Shown here one piece after another: positions 1 through 11,338 of a stretch of DNA of 64,000 bases. The position numbers and the translations under genes are program-made. The stretch's first letter is position 1, and every line of letters begins with the position of its first letter. The stretch comes from [Phialemoniopsis] sp. UDSM-2020 (taxonomy: Eukaryota; Ascomycota; Sordariomycetes; Thyridiales; Thyridiaceae): contig JAEILZ010000002.1 of the NCBI GenBank assembly GCA_018873225.1, positions 1,240,001 through 1,304,000 of the forward strand, given 5' to 3'. The notes under the pieces are model-generated. The model was not told where the DNA came from. It searched no databases and saw only the letters and a list, made by a program, of their open reading frames with translations.

Positions 1-500
1 TTTGGATGATGAATTCACGTTGTACAGATGGAACGGATTATACCCCGGGCAACCTGCGTCGTTTTTGCAGAGACGCAGTTTGCAAGGGACCACTTACGCT
101 CGCTTATCGCTTGTAGTGACAGAGAGAGAGAGATACAAATTCATGATTTTGTAGAGAGTCCAATTTTGACCTACGATTTTCTCCTGGTGTGAACATTGGG
201 GATGATTCTGACTTGCATTGGGTTGTTTGTGTACAGCGAAACCCAGGTAGGTCTTGCTGGTAAGACGGAGTGGTTGCTTATCATCTGTAAAGCTTTCCAA
301 TCCGAGAACTAACAGATCCAATCAATGCATAAGGAGATCAGAAACAGAGCCATCGTTTCGAAAGCTCTTACCCATAGCCATGCTTGCATGGTTTGAACTA
401 CTGGAGTAGTCCGTACCAGAAACTCCGGGCAGATGTTGTAGATGCCGACCAAAATCTTAGCTCGTCAAGACATCGAAGCCAATGAGCCTAGCATAAACCT

Positions 501-518
501 CAATTGCAGTTGCAATTG
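501..518. repeat. Perfect 8-bp inverted repeat with 2-nt spacer
   Basis: CAATTGCA, then GT, then TGCAATTG: the two arms are exact reverse complements. It lies about 160 bp to the left of the MCB/SCB cluster and could be a dimeric transcription-factor site or chance. No known factor is assigned. Confidence 0.6.
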
Positions 519-676
519 CTCACAATGCCGTCATAGCGCTCGATTTCCCAATACAGAAAGACGAAAAAGTTCAATGCATCATCAGCAAGAGCACAGAAGT
601 TGGGTTGGCGGGCGCTGATTGGTACACGAGCCCATTAAACCCCCTGCCACACTTGTCCCTAGCGTGCGCCAATCTC

Positions 677-768
677 ACGCGTCAGCGACACGAAACAGCG
701 CGTCTCGACGCGTTTTCAGCCCGCGTTTTTTTTGCGCAAGGGCGTAAAGTGGTGGTGGCGTCACGCGT
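677..768. promoter_or_regulatory. Cluster of MCB (ACGCGT) and SCB (CACGAAA) motifs
   Basis: ACGCGT occurs at 677-682, 708-713 and 763-768, CACGAAA at 689-695, and a TTTTGCGC string lies between the second and third boxes. In yeasts ACGCGT is the MBF site and CACGAAA the SBF site in promoters active at G1/S. The nearest complete gene ends at 1440 and is transcribed towards the cluster, so the cluster more likely belongs to a gene off the left edge. Function is inferred from motif density only. Confidence 0.45.
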
Positions 769-1439
769 CCAATTTTCCGAGGTGTTCGACCGCAAGGAAT
801 CATGGAATTGACCAACAACACTCAGGAAAAGGTACGGGCCAAGACACACGGATTGGGGGAATTGAGGTGAGATCCTCCCTCCTGAGGATTTTGGGGCCGA
901 GCAAACGGCAACGGGCCTAGCAGGTCTCATGGGGGAAGGCACAAAAGAGAGTCAATTGGAAGGCAACCAACGAGAGTGAGTATCGTGAGCAAGTATCCAT
1001 AAACCACCGCACATTTCCTATGATAAGAATCTTGCTTCAATTCATTTCGTTTGACTATCCTATCCGTACAATGGGGAGTGCTTGCATGTACATGATATTT
1101 CCCTCCTTTGCGTGTGTAAAATCCCTGTAGACACACGCACACGCCCTTGGCTCATCCCGACAGGGAGAAGCTCCAGTCCCTCTCTGTGCTAGCTGCTATA
1201 GAACACCAATTCGCCGCCCAAAATAAATATACCGGAGACGATTAAGCTGTATGACGAGTAGTGAAGAAAATAAAGCAATGGCATAAGACAAGAATAGAGG
1301 TCCCTTTCCTTCCTTCCTTCGTCGTAGGTATCATGCACGCATACACAAAAATATAGAGAAAACAAAAAAGGGAGTGTCAAAAGCCAAATGCAAAAACAAT
1401 GCTCGCACACATGAAAACATAGACAAGTAAATGATAACC

Positions 1440-2637
1440 TCAAGCGAGTGGCTCGTCAAAGGTGAGCCTCCGCCGCGCTACGCTCAGAGGTGTCCGGCCG
1501 CCGAGCGCCAGGTTGGGCGTCTTCCACGGCTTCTGCGCCGGGCTCGGGGTGATGTTGACGAAGTCGGCAAAGTCGAAAGTCTGGCCGGGCGTGTTGGGGA
1601 ACAGGTTGCCCCCGCCGGGCGTCGTCATCATCGACGACGGCAGGGCCAGGTTGTTCTTGGGTGGCGGTGTAGATGGCGGCTCCATGAGCGTGCGCATGCG
1701 TGGCGGATTGGCTGGTGAGGGTGACGCTGCTAGGTAGAGGAGCAAGTCGGCGCCTTCCTCGCCCTTGCCGTTGGCTTTGCCGTCTGCGCCGCTGCCAGGT
1801 TGACCATCCTTGTTTCGCCGGTTGAGGGTGCGGTTGCCCATCGGCGGGGTGCTGGGCGGTGATGAGCGGCTGGCGTTGGCATTGAAGGAGTGTACGGGCA
1901 AGAGATCGTCGTCGTCCGAGGAGTGGCTAGCCCCTCTAGGCGGTGAGGTCAGGGCATCGGCTATTCTTTGTGAGCCCTGGAAGAAGGAGACGTCGGGACC
2001 AGTTGATGTCGTAAAGTGCTCCTGCCGCCTAGGCTTGATGGGCGAGCTCTGCGCCAGTTGATGATGGTCCTTCCAGGTCGCATGGCCGGTGGGGAACGAT
2101 TTGTGTGCCGACGGTGACGACCGGAAGCGTTTGGATGGGCTGGATGAGGGGAGATCGAATGAGGTCAAGTGATATGTGCGCTTTCGGTGGCCAGTGCTGC
2201 CATTACTCGACCCAATTGCGTCTGAGAATAAAGGTGCCTTGAGAGGCGAGCTCATGAGGGCCCTCGTCGGGTAGGGAAGGTCGGAGGCGCTCGATGATGA
2301 ATCTGACAGGACGTCACCCTCGGACATGCGCTTCCGCCTCAACTCCTCCTCGAATTTGGGCTCGATGGTGTCGAGGGTCAGGTCCTCCCAGCCATATTTA
2401 GTTTTAAATTGTGCGAGTGCGAGACGGTTCTGGAGTCGACGGGCCATCTGCAATGTGAAAAGGCGCATAAAGTCAGCTTGTCTGTCGTCTTCATGTAACC
2501 AGGGAGAGAGGGGAGGGGGCTGGACGCCCGTTGCGGTTCCGTACCTTGCCCAGCTCGGCTCGCTTGAGAACCTTGTCTGCAACAACTTCCGGTTGCTTCT
2601 TGAGCGGCGACGACATGATGATAGCTTCTGGCATCAT
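1440..2637 (-). CDS. Whi5/Nrm1-like G1/S transcriptional co-repressor
   Basis: Predicted 366 aa in two exons (2637-2545 and 2447-1440; 97-nt intron, in frame). Residues about 25-71 carry the conserved block with MARRLQNRLALAQFKTKYGW followed by an acidic/basic helix. This resembles the GTB motif by which Whi5, Nrm1 and Srl3-like proteins bind the MBF/SBF factors. The rest is Ser/Pro-rich and apparently disordered, with many SP/TP sites that suit CDK control. The C-terminus ends with a short conserved-looking RRRLTFDEP segment. The family role is to repress G1/S transcription until phosphorylated (Whi5) or after S-phase entry (Nrm1). Which paralogue this is cannot be decided from sequence alone. 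An alternative start is the in-frame ATG at 2616. The first exon is only 93 nt and the motif lies just across the intron, so a model that misses exon 1 would lose the true N-terminus. Confidence 0.72.
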
Positions 2638-5600
2638 ACAAAGGACAGTTCTAGAGCCTCTTGCCGGCAGTTTCTGGTGGTTGAGTTGTGGGGAGGTGGT
2701 GGGTTGAGTGAGGAGGTGCAGGTCAAGGATTTAGAGTGAGAAATTGCAGAGGCTAGTTGATTGGATGCCGGGCTGGGGATGGGTCTTCTGGCGCTTGCTG
2801 GCCGCTGGTGGGTGCTGGTTGGTGTAAGCCAAGGGCAGGCGGCCTATCTCCAGGCCACGTCCGGACCAGCTGAATCGACCGATTGGATACACCGGCCGGT
2901 TCTCAGTCCTTGATTGACTGACACAAGTAAACAGATTGGGTCAAGGTTGAGGTTGTTGTTTCATGCAGAGATCTGTTCATAATTGGTGAAGACAAGTAAG
3001 AAGCATTCATCGATCTGTGGCGAGGCAGAGTCGGCCAAAGATCCCTTGCGAGGCAAGGAGGTTCATCGAGCGGTTGTCCAGACACTGTCTAGGGCGGGCA
3101 TCGCATCGGGGTCGACGTTTCTGGCCAGCTCAGCCATTGCTCCATTCCTCTGGAAACCACTTACGGTGGATGCTGGGTGCACTGACGCTTACTACCGCCT
3201 GCGCTAATTGTGAATTTCTTTTCTTTCCGGGCTGGTTTGCATGCCATTGACGTGGCCCGGGCTCTCCAGTCTCCCAAGGAGCCAGCAAGGGCGGCGAGCT
3301 AGTGGATTTTCCGTGCCAGAGGTCAGGGGCCGAAGCGGCCGCCATTGGCCTACCAACGAGGCCCGTCCACTCCATTCCAACTGTTTGCGGCGTACTAACT
3401 GGATTAGACGATATACACTCTGTTTCAGGGCAAACGTTGGTCGGTATTCGGCCACTCTTCCATCGAGAGCAAGGTGAAGCTGTGAGACCGAGGGTACCTA
3501 CAATCCAGCTAGCTCAGAGCCTTGCCTGGTTGCTACTTTTGATACGAACAGCGTAGCAATTCCCGGGTAACTTCTAGGCGGTTGGCTGAGCATTTGGGTC
3601 TCGGACCCACGATAGGTACACGAGCTCGCGCACAAGCAGAGGGAAAGACTTGGACATAGTAGACCTAAGCAGATCTGAACAATTTCGAGTCAGTTTGAGC
3701 ATCTCCGGCCTACTATGGGCTTGCCGAACAATCTTGATGACGGCTTCAGGTGCACGGTCCTTGGCTGTGTTGCACACAAATAACAGGCAAGCCCGGCTGA
3801 AGTTGATGAGCCGCCGTTGGGACCCAAGGATGGTGATAGCGGTGATAGACGGAATGAACCCTCCCATCAAATACCAAGGTAGATCTTACTAGGGGTGATC
3901 CGTCCACAAAAACCTCAAGGAAGGGGGCGACAGCAACCGGGTATGCAACATCGCACTTATACATCCGTCGCGATACCTGATCATTGACCGTCGGTATGAG
4001 GACAACGAAGAATCCCGGGTTGCAACATATCGGACAATCTAACCAAATATCAGACCTCACAATAAGACCGGCCGACCAGGTCTCATCATCTTGATCGAAT
4101 GCCGTCTTGGCAGGCCAACGTTGGATGCCCGGCTGTGAGATAAGGTAAAGCTGGGTAACAGTTGCAGGCTCATTTTAGCGGCCCTGCAGGAGCATGTAGG
4201 AGCAATTAAGATCCTTGTCCGGGTGTGCAAACACTAGCTAGCGACATGGATAGATTGCAGCGCCTGCCTTGGTTTTCTTTTTATGTGTTTGTATCCCTGT
4301 ACGCAACAGGGACAGGCCGGTTAAGGAAGAAACGTGGACGTCTGAGAGAGCAACGTGGGAATGGGAGGGAGCAGCCGTGGCATATATGAGCTTGGAAGAC
4401 AAGCGAGCTCATCGATGTAAGTCTTTGTTGAACATTAAGCGCTGTTTGGTATTTCGTGTAAAAGATGAGTACGAAGGTTGCAGGCTGGAGTTTCGACCAG
4501 GAACCTATTGACTCTCATCAAATTCATATAAGCAGTTCATGAATTCAAGGCGGCTCGTATCCAAATAATGCAGCCAAGGACATGGAGTGCAAAGCAGAGT
4601 TGGGTACAGATGAGAGCAGCTGCCAAAATAGGTACGCCTGCATCCGCATCTGCACTTTCAGGAGCAAGACCAGCAATTCGGTTGCATTGGGGTTTGTGTT
4701 CCAGCTGTCGCTGCCGGCTTATTCCCAAGTATCATCCCATGTATATCAATCATAAGCACCTGCAACGTAAACTAACAAAAGAATATGATGAAGAAAGCAA
4801 CCGTCCTTATGCCAATTAAAACCCTTCCCATTGCGTCTTCTCACACGAAATAAGCTAGCTCAATCTCCAGATATGGTTATGCTTGGAATGAAGGGCAACG
4901 GCACGGTGGAATCTAGGCTAGACGACCTGGTCTTTAGTGCTTGCCTCGTCGTCTTGGAGGCTTCGTATTGACCAGACCAATTGGTGTCAAGTTGCTGCAT
5001 TGGCTGCCGCAACTTCACACCATCTTAGGCGGGGTGAGCAGGGAGGATCAGTTGATGCAAGCCTGACTCTCGCCGTTCCTTCCGTGCCGCCCAGGGCAGC
5101 ACATCAATCAATTGATCTGTCTGGTGCCAGGGGACAATCCAAGTCCACCACCACCACCACACGATCGAGATTCACCTTGCCAACTTCCAAGTATTTTTGG
5201 TCTCGACTCGACGGATGCGGGACCGTTTTCCAGCTTTCCTGCCCTGGCCGCCATCTCCATTCTGTGCCCACTTTTCCATCAGTCTAGCATTCAGGAACAC
5301 GCACGCCTGGCGCCAAAAGTCTGACAGACAGGCCTTGTTTGCGACGCCGATCCCAGTTCATCCTAGCAGGCTAGCTGGCTAAAATCCCACTTTCCTGTCC
5401 TTTGGCTTGCCATCAGAGAGGTCTGACAGTGTTTGGAGCTTCCCATTCTGGGTCGAAACAGGCACTCGCAGCAGGGTGAGACTTGACAAAAAGAACCTTG
5501 AAGAGTGCGGCTCCGTATCTCAAGATCGCTGGTCACCGACTCGTCCGATTCGCCTGAAAGGGGGGCCACGCCTCTTCAATGTTCCCCTCCGTCCCCCTTC

Positions 5601-6442
5601 CCTGACTGTACGTACCAAGTAGAATAATCGAGTGAGACAGACCTTTGAACCTTCTTTTTTTCCCTCCATCCTTCAAATTGCATCCGGACACATGTTCCCC
5701 CTTCTCTGTTAGATCCTTCTTGTCGTCTGGTCTAATTCTCCCCGGTGCGACTGTCACTCGTTTCAGCCCATTTCCAGTCCTTTTCGCTCCAGTATCAATT
5801 CTGCCGAGCAGAACCAGACCTTGGCTGTAGCCCCCGGCCAATAATCTCTTCCGTTATTGAAAGGACCGTTTGGAAACCGGCGCGACGTCATCGATCCCAC
5901 CAGTCCCGCCCAGGCTAGACGCAGTTTTCCATCGCCGATAGGCCAGACCCGGTGCTACGAAACAATTGCACTGGCGCTATCGTGCCTGGTACTACGACGC
6001 CTGCAAGCTAGTATCTCGAGCTCAGTTCCACCATTCAAGGCTGTCGCCAGTCCACGAGCCGACGCAGCCTTTTGAAGTTTATTTGTGCGACTGCGCCAAT
6101 TCGTCGGCCAATTCCATGCAAGCTGGCTCCTGCAGTCAATCGCAGTTCCGGTCAACCACCTTTTGAATAACAGTGGTTCCGGCCCTTACTGATCCTTCCA
6201 TAATCCTGTCTTGAGGATTCTGGCTTGTAACCACCCGGAGTGGTACATCTTCCCTGTTAGGTCCAGTGTGTAAGTGAAAGCAAACATTACTCCAACCTGC
6301 TCACCACCTTCTTCTGCTGAGCCCTTTTTCAATCCTCCATCCGGGCGCACCACTTCTTCCCCTACGTTCCCCTTTGTGGCAATGCTCGGTTCTTAACGTC
6401 GACGACCTGCAGGTATCGGATAGCTTTTGCGGCAAGCCGGCC
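2638..6442. other. 3.8-kb gap between divergent genes, no supported gene
   Basis: This holds the upstream regions of the leftward Whi5/Nrm1-like gene and the rightward metallopeptidase gene. All open frames are short and overlap on both strands. A 6-bp stem with a 3-nt loop (TGGGTC-TCG-GACCCA) lies at 3595-3609, and a CCA-type triplet run lies near 5149-5160. Two minus-strand frames (3574-3870 and 3746-4060) have ordinary amino-acid composition but match no family I recognise and cannot be joined by a plausible intron. Confidence 0.5.
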
Positions 6443-9049
6443 ATGGCGCCCTCTTTTCTAAACTTCAAGGAGTTGCGCAGACGATCCAGGGCAAGCTTCC
6501 GCACCGAAACCTCAACCGACTCGTCGAGCGAAGAAAGCCATGGCACGGCCCCTACCACGGGTTCTATCACACCTCCTTCGCTCAGCCAGACCTCTGATTC
6601 GGCTTCGAACTTTCCATTCAAGGACTCGGCAACCACTCCGCCCAACGCCGCCGTCCGGCCACCTCCCCAACCGATCCCGAACAACAGCTCTAAGCGTTAC
6701 AGTGTGAACGGCATGGCCGGTCTTGGCTCTCCTGCATCCAGCGGCAGGATACCGTCTCTTCCGGTCTCTCAATTCTCGCCGCGCATCGCTAACATCAATG
6801 ATGGCTCTTGGGTAAGTCGACATTTCTTTGGCTTGGCTGTCACGCCGAGCGACACGAGAATATCAGCTGTGGGAACACGACATGTCCCTCGGCTCGAACG
6901 GGCCCTGCGCCCTGAGCTTCATGTATAACAACCCAGGGGTGCACTTGCTAACTTCGGAATTAGGTCTATCAAAAAGTCTTGCTAGTCCATGGCACGATTG
7001 GCGACCCAAGCCTCCAATCCCTCGATGGTACACTGACCGTCAGTCGCCTCGACGATGGCTTCCCCCCGACCAGTTGGCCCGTATCCGAGTCGCACTTCAA
7101 AGCTCTCGTTTATATGATGCCCGGTGCCAACAAGATTCGGTTCGATTTCTCAAGCCCCAAACTAGCCAACAGCGGCACCTCCAACCCCATACATGCATCA
7201 TATCTTACAATCCACATGCTCCCGCCTACGAACTCGCCACCTCTTCAACTCGCCATTCTTATGGCCAAAGACTCCCCCGGGACCTTTGACGCAATGCCTG
7301 CCCGTGTGGAACGGGAAGGGAATGGGCTCGATACCGCGATCCGAAAGTTCCGCATGGCTGCGTACCTCTGGCAGGCCTTTACCGGGGAGCAAATGTGGCG
7401 GAACCGGCTTGGTCGCCGGACTTTCCACTTCGAGGAGGAGTGGACACAAGGAACCTCAAACTACCGCGATCGTGAGTGCGGCCAAATGCGATCCGAAGCC
7501 CGCATACATATCGTCAGGACAGACAAGACTGTTGCTGAGCTGCGGGACCTCAATCGCGCCCAGCAGAATCCCAATGCAACGGACAAGGATGGCCTGTATG
7601 GCATTGCGATAGACGCCCTGAGAAACTACTTCCAACCAAAGGCCGGTCAGCAGCTTCATGTATCCGTGTTGATTCTGGACGCCCATTGGGACAAGGCAGC
7701 TAAAATGATTACGGCTCATGCTGCTCTGGGTGGCGGCGCTGGCGATCTGCACCTAGGCATATTTGGGTCGCACTGCTTGCAGAGCTACCCAACCAGTTTT
7801 GAGGAGGTCGTCCCTGCATTCACTGACTGCACGCCTACCGACTTGAATTACGTTGGAAACGACTGCAACGATGCTGGCAGTTCGTGGGAAGCTTGCAACA
7901 TCGGCATCGGTGCTCATCTGCACGAGACTGGCCATGCGCTTGGTCTGCCTCACCGCGAGAGCGGAGTCATGCTGAGGGACTATGTCACGTTGAACCGTAC
8001 GTTCCTCGCACGCGAGGCGTACTCGACAAGGACGAGGTCGAAGGGGGGTCTCGTTCTCCAGAACGACGAGTGCACGTGGCATCGTCTCGACTGCTTGCAC
8101 TTCCGAAGTCATCCATGCTTCCGGCTACCGAACGATCCACCCATGAACCCCGACGACAGCGTCCAGGCTTGGCCCGTAGACAACGGCAAGGTCGCGATTA
8201 CTGCAGCGACCGGCGTGGCCTATCTTGAGATCTTTGGCGAGGGCGACGATGTGTGCCGCAGCTGGATCGAGTTCGCCCCCGAGAACGGCGTCATCGAGCG
8301 ACAAATTACCCTAACAGACCAGGACCTCCGAAATCGCCTGCCGGAAGGCAAACGCAAGGGCAAGATCAAGGTGTGCATCAAATCGGTTGGTGGAGGAAAC
8401 GTCGACATCGACGACTTTAGGCAGCTGTCCTCCAAAGGGTCGTCATTGAAGTTGGGCAACGCGGTGCTGGGGAAGACGGCCTATAGGAGCTGCAAATTTG
8501 GTCTCTCTCAGATGGAGGGCAGCCAGCCCCATGAGGTCATCTTCACCAGCGCCTTGCGGCAAGACAGGGTTCTCTCTCGGATCATCTTTTACCACGGTTT
8601 TGCTATGGACGGGATCGAATTTGTGTATGACGATGACTCACGACAGCTATTTGGAAAACGTGGAGGAAAACCTGGGGGCGACTCATTCGAGATGGGTAAG
8701 CATACACTATCCTATTCGCAGCCGTTGGACATCTTGAGCTAATCATGCATCGGGTTGCATTAGATATTCGCCGTGGAGAGTACATCACTGGTTTCTACAT
8801 ACGGTCCGGCTTCTGGATTGATGGGGTGCAGGTCCTGACCAGCCTCGGAAGAAAATCGCCGATATATGGTAACGCACATGGTGGTTCTGCGTAAGTCGTC
8901 ATCCTTAGGGAAAAGTCTGTGAGGCTTGATCGGCTAATCATTAGCGGTACAGAAATACATTGATACCCCCCAGGGGCTACACCATCTGTGGCGTCTCTGG
9001 ATCTTGCGGAGCATGGCTTGACGGCTTCTCGGTGCTCATTGTTCAGTAA
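6443..9049 (+). CDS. Cytosolic zinc metallopeptidase (PF12044-type) with C-terminal jacalin domain
   Basis: Predicted 774 aa in four exons: 6443-6811, 6964-8695, 8764-8890, 8953-9049. Residues 443-453 read HETGHALGLPH, a full HExxHxxGxxH zincin signature: two His plus the third His as zinc ligands and Glu as catalytic base. The protein resembles the fungal Metallopep family (S. cerevisiae YIL108W-like). Roughly residues 630-774 form a jacalin-like beta-prism lectin domain with Gly-rich repeats (HGFAMDGIEF, RSGFWIDGVQV, CGAWLDGFSVLI). Introns 2 and 3 fall inside it, and an annotation that stops at the in-frame TAA at 8740-8742 would lose half the lectin. No signal peptide or membrane segment is seen; the first ~120 residues are Ser/Pro-rich. 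The last intron uses the acceptor at 8951-8952; the nearer AG at 8943-8944 gives an early stop. Substrate and ligand are unknown. Confidence 0.85.
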
Positions 9050-10291
9050 GAAGTGGCTACACGGAGACACGGAGCATCATCTATTCTCAGTACATAAATA
9101 CATGGCTTCAGTACACATACAGCATTGCCAGTCGCGGCGGCGAGGGCTGGGATTCGCAGCATATATAATTGGGCGTTGGCCGCGACGACAACCGCATAAT
9201 TGGGCGCGAGACGGTCCGCATACGCATACATGATGGTTTGGCTGAGGCAGCCAACACCAACCAAGAACTTGGCTGGCGACTACTTCTTTTTTCTTGTCAG
9301 AACATCGAAGGAACTGTGCTGGATGGCTTGGATGGATAAACCAGCAGAGAGGTACAAGACCGGTCCGAACATTGTACACCAACGGGCATGGGGAACATTG
9401 CATCTCATATTCTTGGGCAAGGATTCATGACGATCTCGAACTGTACATAATATATCGAGGGATGGAAGGGCAGACGGATCGCCAGAACCCTCTCATACTG
9501 TTGGCTGGTTTGGCTGAACAAGGAGAAGGATAGGGACACATACAACTATGGTAATTTGAAAGGCATTAGCGATATCATATCCATTTGAACTGCTTGGGGA
9601 AAATTGAAGGATGTGCTATGAGCTACAAAAACATGAAGACAGATGATTGGCTGGCTGAAATGGGCGGTCTATGATGTAGCTGGCAGCAAAGCTGGCAGGT
9701 AACCCCCAACTTTGTCTTCCCCCCCATGACGGCATCACATGCGGCTTTTCCAAGATCCCTGCTCTGAATCCCAGAAAGCTTTATTTTTTTGCTGGTCCTA
9801 GACTCCTAATAATTGCCGCCCTTGCAGAGAGAAACAAAGGCAGTGCTCAGCCACCACATCACCCAGGGCTATCCCACTACCTTAATAAGTAGCTGTAGCG
9901 CCTGGCCCGGCCACAAAAACTTGGCATTACTTCACCGCCGACTGATCAACTGGAGCTTCCCTGTTCTCTGCCCCTCACCCAAACTTTCCAACCCGGATTC
10001 AACAAAATCGCAACGGCCTCACATACAGCCATAGACACTCTGCACAAGCGAACACCTAGGTTTTGGAGTTTGTAGTAGCTGTGGTGATTATCATCTTGTT
10101 GCGGGGAAAAGAAGACACCTGAATTCGCGCAGTATTTCTTTCCAGGAAACTGCCGGAGCAAAATATCCGAAGAGCTACACCTGCCGTTTGTTTGGATCGC
10201 GACGACGTTATTGCGAGAAATATATCCCCCGAACAGGAAACAGCAACTTCTCTCCCGCTCAACCTTTCACTCTCCCACGATACCAGACACC
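9050..10291. other. Intergenic region upstream of phosphatidylserine synthase
   Basis: No gene seen. It holds the 3' flank of the metallopeptidase gene and the promoter and leader of the phosphatidylserine synthase gene. A CACATG core at 9736-9741 (CATGTGA on the other strand) resembles part of the yeast inositol-response element, about 550 bp before the start codon. This is weak evidence. A TATATAA string lies near 9160. Confidence 0.5.
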
Positions 10292-11338
10292 ATGTCGAAA
10301 CGGACGAGCGCAGCTGCTCAGAGCAATGGCGCTGTCTCCAGCGTCGGAGGCAGCTCGAATGAGCCCGGTACGTCACCTCGTGGTCCCTGCGAGTTTGCCA
10401 GAGAAGGGGCCCAAAGACGAGCTCTCGAGATCGCATGGTCGCCTTCACTCGAGCACGCGAGCAGACCCCTTAAGGCAGGAGTCTACAATGCTGACTATCC
10501 CACAGCCTACGACAAGCAAAAGCTCCTCCTCTCTTCTGATGCCGGCCACCTCTCCCTCGTGCGTGCCCTGCACATGGCCGATTACATCACCGAGCTGAAT
10601 GGTATGCTCCTTCCCTGCCTCTCTACCCCCTTGCCCCTTTTCTCACTAGGGCACGCTCGTGTCAGCATGTAGAAGACGATCAGGACTGACTCCATGGCAA
10701 ACAGGTTTTTGCGGCATCATGTCCATCTTCTCCTCCCTCCGGTACTGCATCGGCGACCCGGCCGCCCTGAGCAACGTCTACATCGCCCTCGCCTTCCTGC
10801 CCCTCGGCTTCTTCTTCGACGCTCTCGACGGCAAGGTCGCGCGCTGGCGCGGCAAGAGCAGCATGATGGGCCAGGAGCTCGACTCCCTCGCCGACCTGGT
10901 ATGCACCTATCCTCCTGCCTAACACACCGGGATGATGAAACAAAAACTAACCGATCATGCAATAATCAGATCTCCTTTGGCGTCTCCCCCGCCGTCGTCG
11001 CCTTCTCGATAGGCTGCCGCACGACGCTCGACCACGTCCTGCTCGCCTTCTTCGTGCTCTGCGGCCTGACGCGCCTCGCGCGCTTCAACGTGACGGCCCA
11101 GGTCATCCCCAAGGACAAGACGGGCAAGGCGACGTACTTTGAGGGCACCCCCATCCCCACGAGCCTGGGCCTCGACGCCGTCATGGCCTACTGGGTCTCG
11201 CAGGGCTGGGTCCACGACAGCCTGCCCTGGGGCACGTGGATGGCGGGCTCGGCGTTCGAGGTCCACCCCGTGGTCCTGCTCTTCGTGCTGCACGGCTGCC
11301 TCATGACGAGCAAGAGCATTCACATCCCCAAGCCTTGA
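10292..11338 (+). CDS. cho1: CDP-diacylglycerol-serine O-phosphatidyltransferase (phosphatidylserine synthase)
   Basis: Predicted 244 aa in four exons: 10292-10367, 10506-10601, 10705-10898, 10970-11338. It makes phosphatidylserine from CDP-diacylglycerol and serine in the ER membrane, the first step of the de novo PE/PC route in fungi. The CDP-alcohol phosphotransferase signature D-G-x2-A-R-x8-G-x3-D-x3-D is complete: D99, G100, A103, R104, G113, D117, D121. Several hydrophobic segments follow, with a conserved LARFN-type segment after the fourth exon begins. Length fits ascomycete Cho1 (about 240-280 aa). The first exon encodes only a Ser/Ala-rich N-terminal 25 residues. Animal PS synthases are an unrelated base-exchange family, so there is no confusion with them. 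The gene converges with the ThrRS gene across about 755 bp. Confidence 0.93.

Larger units (their letters stand above)
1..1439. other. Left-edge non-coding region with a G1/S-type motif cluster
   Basis: I see no complete gene here. The right part is the 3' flank of the leftward Whi5/Nrm1-like gene. Three ACGCGT boxes and one CACGAAA lie between 677 and 768, and a perfect inverted repeat lies at 501-518. On the minus strand an open frame without an ATG runs from 93 off the left edge, and a donor-like ACTTAC (GTAAGT on the minus strand) lies at 92-97. This may be the 5' end of a leftward gene that continues outside the window. A short GA run lies near 120-131. Confidence 0.5.

Noticed and set aside
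3574..4060. Two overlapping minus-strand frames with protein-like composition
   Set aside because: The only GT...AG pair between them spans about 30 nt, too short for a fungal intron, and no domain is recognised.
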